Origin: Brugia malayi
Taxonomy: Eukaryota; Nematoda; Chromadorea; Rhabditida; Onchocercidae
DNA length: 64,000 bases
Assembly: GCF_000002995.4 (NCBI RefSeq)
Contig: NW_025062476.1
Span: forward strand, 12,420,501 to 12,484,500
Reading direction: 5' to 3'
Below, piece after piece: positions 38,800-49,702 of this stretch. How positions within the stretch are numbered: the stretch's first letter is position 1; each line of letters begins with the position of its first letter. The notes under the pieces were generated by a model. The model was not told the DNA's origin. It made no database searches and saw nothing but the letters and a program-made list of their open reading frames with translations. Made by a program: the position numbers and the translations under genes.

Positions 38800-39140
38800 A
38801 TTCTAACTGTAAGCACACTTTCTGTGACTGTTCGATTGAGACATCTCTGGCATGGAAGATCTTATGCCTCTGCCAGCATAGCTCGCAACCGATATGGGCA
38901 TGCAAGCCCCTCCTCCATGACAACAGCGCTTGCGTGGATTGCCGCAATAGGGATGAACCAAAGTATTTTTGGAGTGTTTTACGACATTTCGTTATTAGTT
39001 TCGGCTAGCTAATAGATAGTTAAGTTTTATTCCAATTCTCTGATCTTCGGACTTATATTAGGAATTTTTGGAATGGTTCATCCCTATATCTATGCAATCA
39101 GAAGATCTCTCAGAATAGTCTTTGTTAAGAAGAAATACTT
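38800..39140 (+). pseudogene. Possible rhodopsin-type GPCR remnant
   Basis: One plus-strand frame reads RSYASASIARNRYGHASPSS then TTALAWIAAIGMNQSIFG, resembling the end of TM3 (IAxNRY), the second loop and TM4 of class A receptors. In the same frame, after two stops at ~39,010, comes LIFGLILGIFGMVHPYIYAI followed by RRSLRIVFVKKKY. That resembles TM7 with an NPxxY-like HPYIY and the start of helix 8. TM5 and TM6 are missing. If the reading is right, this is a decayed or rearranged receptor fragment. Similarity was judged by eye only. Confidence 0.4.
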
Positions 39141-41103
39141 AATGGCAAAATTTATTATCGTGATCAAATAGAACTGATAATCAGTGAATTAATCTTATTG
39201 AATTAGAAAATGGTGTGATTTGTTCGTGTTACAAAACCAACAGTTATGACTGGTTGGACCTGTTTCTGTCCATAGAATATGCATTTAAAATATTGAATTA
39301 CAACACGCTGAAATTCTTTTTGACGAGACAAAAATAATGTCACCAAATTGAAGGTATTCAGTAGACGTGTGTAAAACCGTCACAATGATAAGTGACTGTT
39401 GATAATTCTAAATACTTCAACTTGTCCACATGATATTTACGCACTATTTTGAGTGATCGAAGTGATAGCTTGAAATGTTTTTTGCAAGATTTTTTGATGA
39501 AACTATTCATCAAACTATGCTCACTGTTGTATTTTCATTATATTTTAATGAGATAAATCAGTTGACCTGAGTGCTTTGTAAGTTATCACAAACCGATCAC
39601 TGTGATTATCGTACCGACAATCAAATACGCATGCGTAAATAAATATGCGCATAACATCTGCATTTTTATTTTGATTATAATTACTGGAATTTGTGGAATT
39701 TAATTCATTTGAAAAACATTGTTATTAGGGTATTTAGGATTTTTAGTGTGAACATAATGAAAAACTTAAAGGATTGCATTAAATTGAATAGGTATTAATT
39801 ATTTAATTTTGTCCCTTTAGATACATTTTATCTGATTAAGAATAAATGAAAATATTATTCTGTATAAATAAATTTCTGATAATTTCGTATAATTCCTAGT
39901 GAAGATAAAGATAAGCCGCGATTTTTTTTTGTTTATAACAATTAACTTAAATTATAGTAGAAATAGATGATTTTTGGAAAGAATAAAATGATTTTTTTTT
40001 AAACAGATGACATAAGTTTTGCTGCAATTAGAAAGACTGATACCATTGATAAGCATGTATAAAATCTTAAATTATTAATCATCACTTCATTTTATTATAA
40101 TTATAAGTGTAAATAAAAAGTAAATTAGGTGATGTACTTCCTCAATAATAATTTATAACATTTTGTTTTACTGCTTAGGATCGTAATCTTTGATGTTTTT
40201 TAGTATTTCTTACATAACTTTGTGAAAATGACATTCGAACTGATTTGCTTATACAACTAACAAAATGATATGGATAGTACTTGGTGGTAACAAATAAGAT
40301 GTAATACTGGATATGTTTTGTTTCCAAATTGAATTTCTTTGTTCTTTTGAAATCCGGAAACTGATCCTTTTATCATGTATTATGTAGGAACTATGGTTTT
40401 TTGAATTTCTTAGCAATGATTGTTGCTCCAAGTTATTACAACTTTTATTTGAATCATTTTATGATTTAGTGCTCTTGAATATAAAACAAAAGTGAAAACT
40501 TTCATTTGGAATTTCTTCTGAAAATTTTCATTGCAGGAGTCGTTAGCAGTACGCTATGCTGTAGATGAAAATAAAAAAGAAAAATACTACAAATAAGGTA
40601 TGCTTTTTATATTCAATTAGTGCAACAATAATTAGGATTTTTTTTTTGTCTTGATAACGACCAGAAAATACATTTTGAGCATCAAGAATTAATAGAAGGG
40701 AAAAAGATATAAATGACGACAAAAAAAATGATGTTAAGAAAATGGAAATACAATATGAAATATATTAAGAGGAAAACACAATATGAAACATACACAGTAT
40801 CATGCAAAATATTTTCTTTTCCTATTGATCTCCCAAAACATTCTACAACAATTAATATCAATAAATAAAAAACGACTAAGGATGAACATTTTATCCGTGG
40901 ATAACAAAAATTAAGTCTGTAGTATTACCAAAACTTTATCTTATCGACATCACGTGTTAAATCATTTTCTCTTCGAAAAGCTATTCATCATCTTCTCAAT
41001 AACTACTTTTACTTTTAATACAGCAACAACAGTTGTTTACATTTTGATACCGAACGTAAATATCACAGCTAAATAATTAAAAATATGTCACAATTGCCGT
41101 TCT
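39141..41103. other. Intergenic region, no gene seen
   Basis: AT-rich sequence without supportable exons. It includes the 3' flank of SSU72 near 41,100. The minus-strand open frame 40,249-40,431 has no recognisable features. Confidence 0.5.
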
Positions 41104-42985
41104 TCAATAAAAACAAATCGTATGCAAAATATTCCGCCGGCTGTTATTCTGCTCAAATTCTGTTAACACTTCATCAATTTCATTATCTAAATCTTCGCAA
41201 GCTTCTAACTGAAATGCCATAAGCAGTGCAAAATATATGTGAGCTGAATATAAATATTTAGAAAATATTTTCCTGTCAAGATGTAATTCCTCACATCAGT
41301 CAAGAAAAAAAAAAAAAGCTGATCTCATGATTATCAAAATTTAAGCCATCCAATCACTGACTTCAACCGAAGCTGATGTGCAAGACAAAGATTATTCATG
41401 ACTAGCAAAGGCTTCTCTTAAATCTAAATCCAACAGTTTAAGTTTACTTGCATAAAAAACACTGTTGAATTTCTTTCGATACACAAAAAGCAATAGCAGT
41501 AACATACTGAAATATGAAGTGATGCTTAGCAACTTGCTACTAGTGATATTTAGAACTATTACGAGAAAACAATTCAATATACAAACCTTAGCACATAAAT
41601 CGCAAACAAATAAAGCTCCTATTGTAGCCTCTTCATGGTTATCCTGTATATCAATGTTGATGACATGGACACTGTCCCCTTCATTTGTGTCGCGCGTCTG
41701 TAAATCTTCCACTATCTAAAGACAAAACATTTCTTTAGCTTACGTAAATAAGTATACAAATATTAATCCAACAAACTATCAAAAGTAATTAACAGAATAG
41801 CTTACAGTGCAATCTACATCAATGTTGACCTTTCGAAAGGAATTCATAAGACGCAGATGGCCCAACAATTCATCGCCTAGCTAAACTGTCGCAATAAACT
41901 ATCTTAATCTTCGCTATCCGCTATGCCACTTCCTTCTCAATTTCCAGCTCAAATAAAACTCTAATTTTTGCTATCATTCATTGCAAGTTGGTTATCAGCA
42001 ATGAAAACAATGAAAATAAATTTCACCTGATCATATACTCTTTCCTCCAAGCATATAATCACATCAAATTTCCCACTGAAATGTTGAAACTTCTGTGGCA
42101 TATCCTTTATTCTACGATTACGATCTAACATATTCAACAAACCATTCTGCGTATATCTGAAAATATTCGCAAAGCATAGCAAAATCAAAAGGACAGAGCA
42201 AAATAAAGAGAACAGAACTGTACTTACAGTTGAGGGTCTTTTTGTTTCAAGTCATTGTATATGAAATCATATGTGGCCACACCAAAATCATAGCAATTTG
42301 GCCGATCCGGTGTAGGCCCTGGTAATTTGACTTGACTTCCTGAACCAAATGATTCTACACTGAAACCTCTCTTCCTGAAAATGAAAAATGTTGAGATATC
42401 AAAATTCCACATATAAGTCATTCTTTCCTTCAGTGTGTCATTGTGATGGTCTTTACAACACTCTTTTTTCTGCGGCATTCTTTATTATTACATTAATTTG
42501 CTGTTACTAATTTGTCATAAAATTTCTTTAATACTTTCATAACCACAGTTTTATAGTAATTTTATAGTGGTACAGCGAATTGAGCTTTCAATCTTCTTAT
42601 GTTAGAAACAAATCCTATCAGTTTTCGCATAAAATAAAATAAATAACTAGAATTGTCAAGCCCGATAAAATATCTCTTATAAACCTCTAGAAGAAAACCA
42701 GCCCTGCTAACTGAAGTAATACCACTATGAGCCCATCAAGATATCAACTGTCTTTTAATAAGTTCTCGAAAGGACGAAATCAATTTTCTATTCTTACGAT
42801 ACATCCGAGCTGTCTCATAACTACATCAGTGATATTATCTTGAAATGAAAGAGCAACATGATGTTTAAACAGTTCTACTTCGAATTTAATAGTGATATAA
42901 TCAAAACTTACTGCAGGAAACTGTGAGCTTCCATACTTCTATTCATATTGCTCGAGCAACTTACAGCAAAACGTAATTTTCCCAT
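41104..42985 (-). CDS. SSU72: RNA polymerase II CTD phosphatase SSU72
   Basis: Five minus-strand exons join in phase: 42,912-42,985; 42,228-42,374; 42,027-42,156; 41,587-41,715; 41,104-41,208. They give 194 aa, the same length as human SSU72. The low-Mr phosphatase CX5R loop is CSSNMNR (residues 10-16). Further family blocks are KRGFSVESFGSG, VKLPGPTPDRPN, YTQNGLLNMLDRNRRIK, EERVYDQIVEDL, INIDIQDNHEEATIGA and the C-terminal ILHTICFY. SSU72 removes phosphate from Ser5 (and Ser7) of the Pol II CTD as part of the cleavage/polyadenylation machinery in the nucleus. The catalytic aspartate motif near EERVYDQ and the CX5R are intact, so it should be active. The start used is the family-like MGKLRFAVSC at 42,985. 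The frame stays open upstream to a TTTTAG at 43,101, so a longer N terminus is possible. Confidence 0.95.
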
Positions 42986-43100
42986 GCTTGTCACTACCCT
43001 AATATTTTCTTTGACGACGCGATTTTGCGATGTACCAATATAATGACGTGTATATGACCCTGCTGGTACTGAATTGTGAAATGCAATAGAACTGCTGGAA
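42986..43100 (-). other. In-frame open extension upstream of SSU72 start
   Basis: From an acceptor-like TTTTAG (43,101-43,106) the minus strand is open for 38 codons directly into the SSU72 ATG, with content such as SSSSIAFHNSVPAGSY and NRVVKENIRVVTS. Composition looks coding-like, and no ATG lies in it. It is either 5' UTR after a spliced leader or an alternative N-terminal extension from an unseen upstream exon. Confidence 0.45.
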
Positions 43101-44993
43101 CTAAAATCACTTTATTTTCTGTTTTTCTCCAGCAAATATTAAACATTCAAATGATAAAAGTATATTCTTAATAAAACATTATCACCAACTGCATAAAATA
43201 GAATCATTCGTCAACTGAATATAGTATAATAATCTAATCTCCCCTAGCCCTAATTTATTCGTAATCAATTCAAGGTTAATGCAATAGAATCCGATGGTAT
43301 TTTATACAAAATCCAACACCATTATATCAAAGAAATAGTAGGAAAATCAATCACTTCATATTATAATTTGCTGTTCAAAAGATTCAGAAAGTACCTACTA
43401 TTTTTCCATAGCGAAGTAAGAAATACTATGCCAAATCATACATATACAACATTATTCAAATTTGAAAACACCTACATCTGAAAGTCAAAATATGAAAAGT
43501 ACTACAACAAATTCAAAATAACTTAGTACAGAAATAATAGAACAAGAAATGATAAAAATGTAGTAAGTAAATTATAGATTGAGAGTACTCAGATAATACA
43601 ATAATTTTATTAAAAGAAAAAAAAAACACAATACAGTACAAAAACAAAAAACATGTTAATGAGTGAGGAAAGTTGAAAACAGTTCAATCCTTTAAAATGA
43701 ATAAATTAAAGACTGAAAGCAAATTAGAAGCATAAATAGAACTACAGTTCTGGAAGAAGAGAGAATGTAAAAAACAAAATATTAACTAACTTCTATTGAT
43801 ATATACAATGATTATAAACAAAATAACAAAAATCAAATATTAAATATCAAAAATTTCAAGAAAAATGACTTGAAACAATACACCAAGAACTAAAATAAAA
43901 TAAAACCCACAAGGTACGACAGCCACTGGGCCATTTGTAAATTATAAATGAATAAAAATTAAAATCTTCATCCATCAACGGTAACCATGCAATCGTTGTA
44001 AGAGAACAGTTTATCTGATGCAGCTCATAAAATTTTTTTTGCATTGCATAAAAACTTCTCATTTTAGTTTTATTATTGGGCGATGAATAGTAACATAAGG
44101 AGATTTGGTCAAAATTCTTACCTTCACAAAGGTTAATGTAAAATTTTCGAAGTTTTCGTTTTTAATTTAATTTAATTTAAAATTATGATTAATGCGAGAA
44201 TTTTTTTCTTATATGAAAATTTCGTCGATCTAACACATTTAATCAATGCATTGTAAATCAATCGACATTAGGTTAATTGTTTAATTCTTGTAATTTAGTT
44301 AAAGTCTTCAAATCAAAAATTTAATTAAAACTTATCACAAAATATAAATTTAAAATGTTTCGAAATCTATTATATTCTAACATCATTCAATTTGTTATTT
44401 CATAGTTAAAAAATATTTCGAAATATATTTTCAAAACTTTTAAGCTAATCGACTAAAATTATCATTAGTTTATTCATATTTCGCTTAATTTTTAAAAAAT
44501 TTTGGATAATTTGCATAACTAATAGCTAATTATTGGTCAATTTATGTAAATTTTTAAAGCTAACACAAAAGTAAATAAATATTAATTGCTTTATATATAA
44601 TTGTTTATTTTACACCAATTTCTTCAAATTAACTGGTCGATTGATTAAGTGTATGATAAATTTTAAAAAGTGACTCATTCATTTGATAATTATTCATATA
44701 TCTCATGCTAACTTGGCAACGACAAATATATTCTGGGGCACCAAAAATTCAAATGCCTAACATTATATATACCTATACGGTTTGCCCAGAAGGACGGGTA
44801 TGTTGAAGATACACATATTTCCTTGCAATACAAATATTGTTTGCGTGATAAAAAATATAAAGTGATAAAAATGAATCTTTATTAATGTAAAAATGCAAAA
44901 TAATTTGCAGTATATTTATATTATTGGTGCAAATATTTATATTCGCACAACGGTTAATGTTGAAATAACTCAAAAATTAGCATTATGGATTTT
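43101..44993. other. Divergent intergenic region between SSU72 and the 384-aa protein gene
   Basis: The genes on either side point away from this stretch, so it should hold promoters for both. No exon can be supported. The minus-strand frames 43,856-44,062 and 44,773-44,973 are not recognisable. Confidence 0.5.
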
Positions 44994-45446
44994 TGATTGT
45001 GCTAAATTAAACGTAAGTGTACATTGATTGTGCTAAATTAAACGTAAATGAGCTTTAATTGTGTTAAATTAAACGTAAGTGTGCTTTGGTTGTGCTAAAT
45101 TAAACGTAAATGAGCTTTAATTGTGTTAAATTAAACGTAAGTGTGCTTTGGTTGTGCTAAATTAAACGTAAATGAGCTTTAATTGTGTTAAATTAAACGT
45201 AAGTGTGCTTTGGTTGTGCTAAATTAAACGTAAGTGTACATTGATTGTGCTAAATTAAACGTAAATGAGCTTTAATTGTGTTAAATTAAACGTAAGTGTA
45301 CATTGATTGTGCTAAATTAAACGTAAATGAGCTTTAATTGTGTTAAATTAAACGTAAGTGTACATTGATTGTGCTAAATTAAACGTAAATGAGCTTTAAT
45401 TGTGTTAAATTAAACGTAAGTGTGCTTTGGTTGTACTAAATTGACA
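44994..45446. repeat. 31-bp tandem array with splice-donor-like units
   Basis: About 15 units of ~31 bp share GTGCTAAATTAAACGTAA. They alternate between two versions, one continuing ...GTAAGTGTGC/ACATTG and one ...GTAAATGAGCTTT. The first version contains a consensus 5' splice site (ACGTAAGTG). The array ends ~145 bp before the first resolved exon of the gene at 45,592. Confidence 0.9.
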
Positions 45447-45591
45447 CGTAAGTGCTTTTACTTCCATTATCAGGCAAATAAAATTGATTATAATTTCAAT
45501 TACGATTTATTAGCTTTTATTCATGTTGTTTGTTTTTTTTTTTCATTCTTTTTTTTTTTTTTTTTTTCTTTTTCTAAATTTATTATTTCAG

Positions 45592-48500
45592 ATGTCAATA
45601 TATGACCTACATTATGAGACTTATCCAGGTAGAATTGTTGATTTCTATTCATTAAGTGCTAAAAAATGCGTACTACTTATGTATAATAATGAAATGAAAT
45701 TGTTAACACAATATCTATTGGTAATTAATAAGGAAACAAATGATACGGTTGAAATTTTATGTCGAAATTGGAAAATTGACGCATCTGAAGCACTTCGAGT
45801 TGGTATGATATTAAATTATTTATATATTAATCTGTAAGTATATTAACTTATTTTTATATCATGTATTAATTACAGATATTAACTAATTAATGAAAAATTA
45901 TTAAATCAGAAGAAGAAGATAAATAAATAAAATAATTGCATAAGTTAAAAATCATAGAAAAAATAAAGTATAAAAGTAATTTTTTTATTAGAAGGTAATT
46001 TATTTTTCTTCATTTTTATTTATGACAAGGGTTTTTGTTTGTGTTTATTAAATATCAAATCTGGTTGAAATTATTAAAAACAATTAAAGTTATTTATATT
46101 TAACAATATTGAAAATATTAATAAGTATTAACAAATTGATAGTATAATTTAAAGTATGTAAAAGAAAGGAAATCATTTTTTTATTTTTGACAAGACATTT
46201 TTTTTACTAATTTTTTTTTAATAATCAAAAATCTTTTAAACATTTTTTATTGATAGAATTTTCAAATATTATTAAATTATTCAACACTAATAAATTATCT
46301 CGCATGTTTTGTTTTAATTCCATTTCCATTATTTGTTTTTGATTTATGAAATTCGTTATTCCTCTTTTTCTTTTTAAAAAAAAATTTTTTTTTTTTTGCG
46401 TTTGATATTTTGGGTCCAATTTAATTTCACTTTTTTTTTTTTTTTTGTAACGTATAATTAATAGTAACTATTAATTATTTATGCTAAAGTAATGGATCAT
46501 TTAATTTGACCTGGATAAAGAAACCTTTTATTTCTTTTAATCATTTTTAGGATACGGTGGTTTACAGTTTGGGTATATTGTAGTAAGTGGTTATACAACA
46601 CCAGAATTGGGCAATGTTTTGGATGTACGAATGTTACCCGCTGATCCAGGATCAATGACAATTCCGGCAGTCAATATGGATATTCCGGTTAAAAATTCTA
46701 AAGAATTATTTTTTGATTATTCTCGAATATAATTATTGATTACAAGTTAAAATATAAATTCTTTTAGCATTTATTCCTATAATTATTTGATTCCTAATTA
46801 ATCTATAATCAAAGTACTCACATTTAAATAAAATTAAAACATTATTTAAATACAAAATATATTTGATATTCTTTAATTTATTGCAATTATCACAAAAATA
46901 AAAGGAAAACCGCAATAATAGTAACATATTTTACTTTTTTTACTTCTAATTTATCCTTGGAAGATTTCAAAAAATTACAATGATTAATTATTAAAACAGT
47001 AAAGTAATTTTATGATATTAATTAATATTAATTAATTAACCAGGTTGCAAGATTAGAATCACTGATAAAGCAATATCCATTACAAAATTTGATTGTTTGG
47101 CCTGGTTCAGTACCATTGATAAATGATAAAGGGCTTTATTTTTTGCTTACACGGTATTTATCATTCCAAAAATAATAATATTTTTTATATGGATAATTTT
47201 AACTGCATTCTTTTTTTTTTGTCGATAATAAATCTTTTATCTATTTTCGTTTATTTATTTAAAATTATTCATTAATTAGCTACAAAATAAACAAATATAT
47301 GTATATATTTTTTGGTTTAAAATCTTATCAAACAAATATAATGCATATTTTTGATTTTTTTCTTTTTTAAAAATAAATCCTCGGCTTAAAATATTGCCAA
47401 AAAATTTTAAAATATTCAGCAATTTTTTCTTTTTTTTTAAAGAAGAACAGGTCAAATGCTAGTTTATGAAACAAGTCTTCTTGGTGCGATTAAATTTTTA
47501 CCAGATGGAACATATAATCCAATATTAATTACAGTAGATGATTCAGCTGTTAAGTGAGTTTTTAATTTTTATACTTATATTTGTTTAAATTTTATATGAA
47601 AATATTTAGAAAATACATTTAGTGGTCGAAAATAATAAGACTTTTTATTATATATATATATGTGTTTTTTTGAATTTTTTTTTATTTTTTTAAATTTTTT
47701 ATTTTATATATTTTTTAATTTTTTATTTCAGAAATGTTTCATCCATTTATTATTTTTTTTTTACTTTTTTTTTTTTTTTTTTAAATAATTTGTTTTAAGT
47801 ATGTTTTATTTTTACAGGCATCTATCAGAACGAGAACTTTGCATTAATTATGTATCAATGTTAGCTCAACGTGATCGAACATGTTGGATGAATTCAATTG
47901 TGCCAGCTGATCCATCTCATTGGAGAAATATTTTACAACGATTTATTATTATGATTTTTGGGTGAAATTTTTTAATAAGCATTTTTCAGAATTAGAATTC
48001 AGCATTTATGTTAGAATTACCTGAAATCATACCTGCTGTATTATTAATAATATTACTTTTGCATTTACCAAAAATTCTTCTAATCTATTATTAGGAATCA
48101 AAAAAAAAAAAACTTTTTTTTTTTTTTACAAATTAAAAGCTTTCCAAATTCAATAAAAAAGATTTTTAATAAATAATATTAAATATTTTTAATCATATTT
48201 TTTTCATACTCATTGTCAGATTCATATTATTGTATTTTGGATCATTATTCGTATGGCTATCATATTTTGATGGAGGATTTTGTGCTTATTGGTTTATTCG
48301 TGCTTTCATTTGGTTGGATAGTGGTCATTTAGTGGCCCATATTGGATTAAATCCATCATTTTATATTTTCAAATTAGATATGGATTGCTATCGATTATCA
48401 ACAAAGAGTTTTGATGTAAAATAATTTTCATTAAAATTACTTTAAAAATGCAAAGAGTAAGATAACTTTCATTAAAATTACTGTAAAAATGTAAAATAGA

Positions 48501-49335
48501 AAACAGTTTTTTATTAGAATTACTGTAGAAACGCAAGGAGTAAAATAACTTCATCACAATTATTGTAAAAATGTAAAATATAAAACAGGTTTTATCAGGT
48601 TTACTGTAGAAATGTAAAGAGTAAAATAACCTTCATCAGGGTTACTGTAAAAATGTTAAGAACAGCTTCAATTAAAATTACTGTAAATGATACCGTAAAA
48701 ATTTTAATGTCATATAATAGAACCAATAATATTACAGGCAAATTATACTTGGCTAAAATTAGGTGGCCATGCAATGATTGATATAATGAATGATGGTAGT
48801 GCTACAATGTCTGAATTAACTCGAGAATGTAATATTATACGAATTACAGAATTTCCATCACCGTTTGTACCTCAAACACTTCGTCGACAAGCACTAAATA
48901 AGTATAAACTAATATATTTAAATTTTTCTTTTTGAATTAATATTTACTAAATATAAATGAAAAGTATGAGGGAAAAGAATTAAATTAAATGATAATAAAA
49001 AAAGAAAAACTTGGGAATGATTTTTGAAAAGAAATTTAATTGAATTTATTAGTCTTTTTAAATGATAGATAATAAAATTTAACTTGGAAAATGTATAAAT
49101 ATAAAATATAAAATTAAAAAATAAAAAAAAAAGCTGTTTGAAAAAGATTTGAGAATGATATTGGAAAGAAGTTTAATTGAATTTATCATTTTGTTTTCAA
49201 ATAATAGACAATAAAATTTAAAATTAAATAAAAAACTAAGAAAACTATTATAGATGTATTAATTTATTTCCAAAATTATGTTCCTCTGAAGTACTTCGAC
49301 TGGAATGTGGTATTACAGATTATCCGGAATTATAA
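45592..49335 (+). CDS. Unrecognised ~384-aa membrane protein
   Basis: Eight exons join in phase: 45,592-45,802; 46,551-46,687; 47,044-47,153; 47,443-47,553; 47,818-47,961; 48,220-48,415; 48,738-48,901; 49,254-49,335. I do not recognise the family. Residues 1-230 look like a globular, partly beta-rich domain with GYGGLQFGYIVVSGYTTPEL and WPGSVPLINDKGLYFLL. A strong hydrophobic helix spans ~231-252 (FIIMIFGFILLYFGSLFVW). The last 130 residues are polar, with HLVAHIGLNPSFYIFKLD and several Cys (DMDCYRL, TRECNII, CINLFPKLC, RLECGI). The ATG at 45,592 follows a TTTCAG acceptor directly. The lack of a signal peptide suggests that an upstream exon may supply the true start, or that this is a trans-spliced start. 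Intron 6 holds a tandem array. It is convergent with the gene ending at 49,703. Confidence 0.75.
48424..48700. repeat. Degenerate ~40-bp intronic repeat
   Basis: Blocks with ATTACTGTAAAAATGTAAAA alternating with GCAAAGAGTAAAATAAC recur about seven times in intron 6 of the 384-aa protein gene, with many point changes. Confidence 0.7.
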
Positions 49336-49702
49336 ATTTGTTAAACGGAGAGAAATATGAATGAAAAATTTTCTTTTTTTTTTTTTTTTGAACAAAAATT
49401 TACAATGAATTTTATTGCATTTGATAAATACATCTTGCATAGATATTTATAATTAGCTTTTCTTAAACAAATCAAAATTTTAAAAACTATTAAAATTTAA
49501 ATGAGATGAATCATTTAAAATATTCCATTAAATAGAAAAGTTTTGCTAAGTTAAAAATTCAATAATTCAATAACAAATTTTGTTACATTAATTGCAATCG
49601 TTTATACATTTTATTATTCATTTAAAAAACAATCAAATCAATGCTTCTTTAAAAAATTATTATTTAAATTAAAAATAAATGTTTGCTTTAAACAAGAATT
49701 AT
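49336..49702. other. Convergent gap between two membrane-protein genes
   Basis: The gap contains the 3' ends of both genes and a T run at ~49,374-49,389. No gene is seen. Confidence 0.5.

Noticed and set aside
41815..41882. Exon-like segment (GDELLGHLRLMNSF) with CTAG acceptor and GTAAGC donor in SSU72 intron 3
   Set aside because: Its open frame does not fit the phase 0 junction between the flanking SSU72 exons, and family proteins have nothing at this point. It is probably a cryptic exon.
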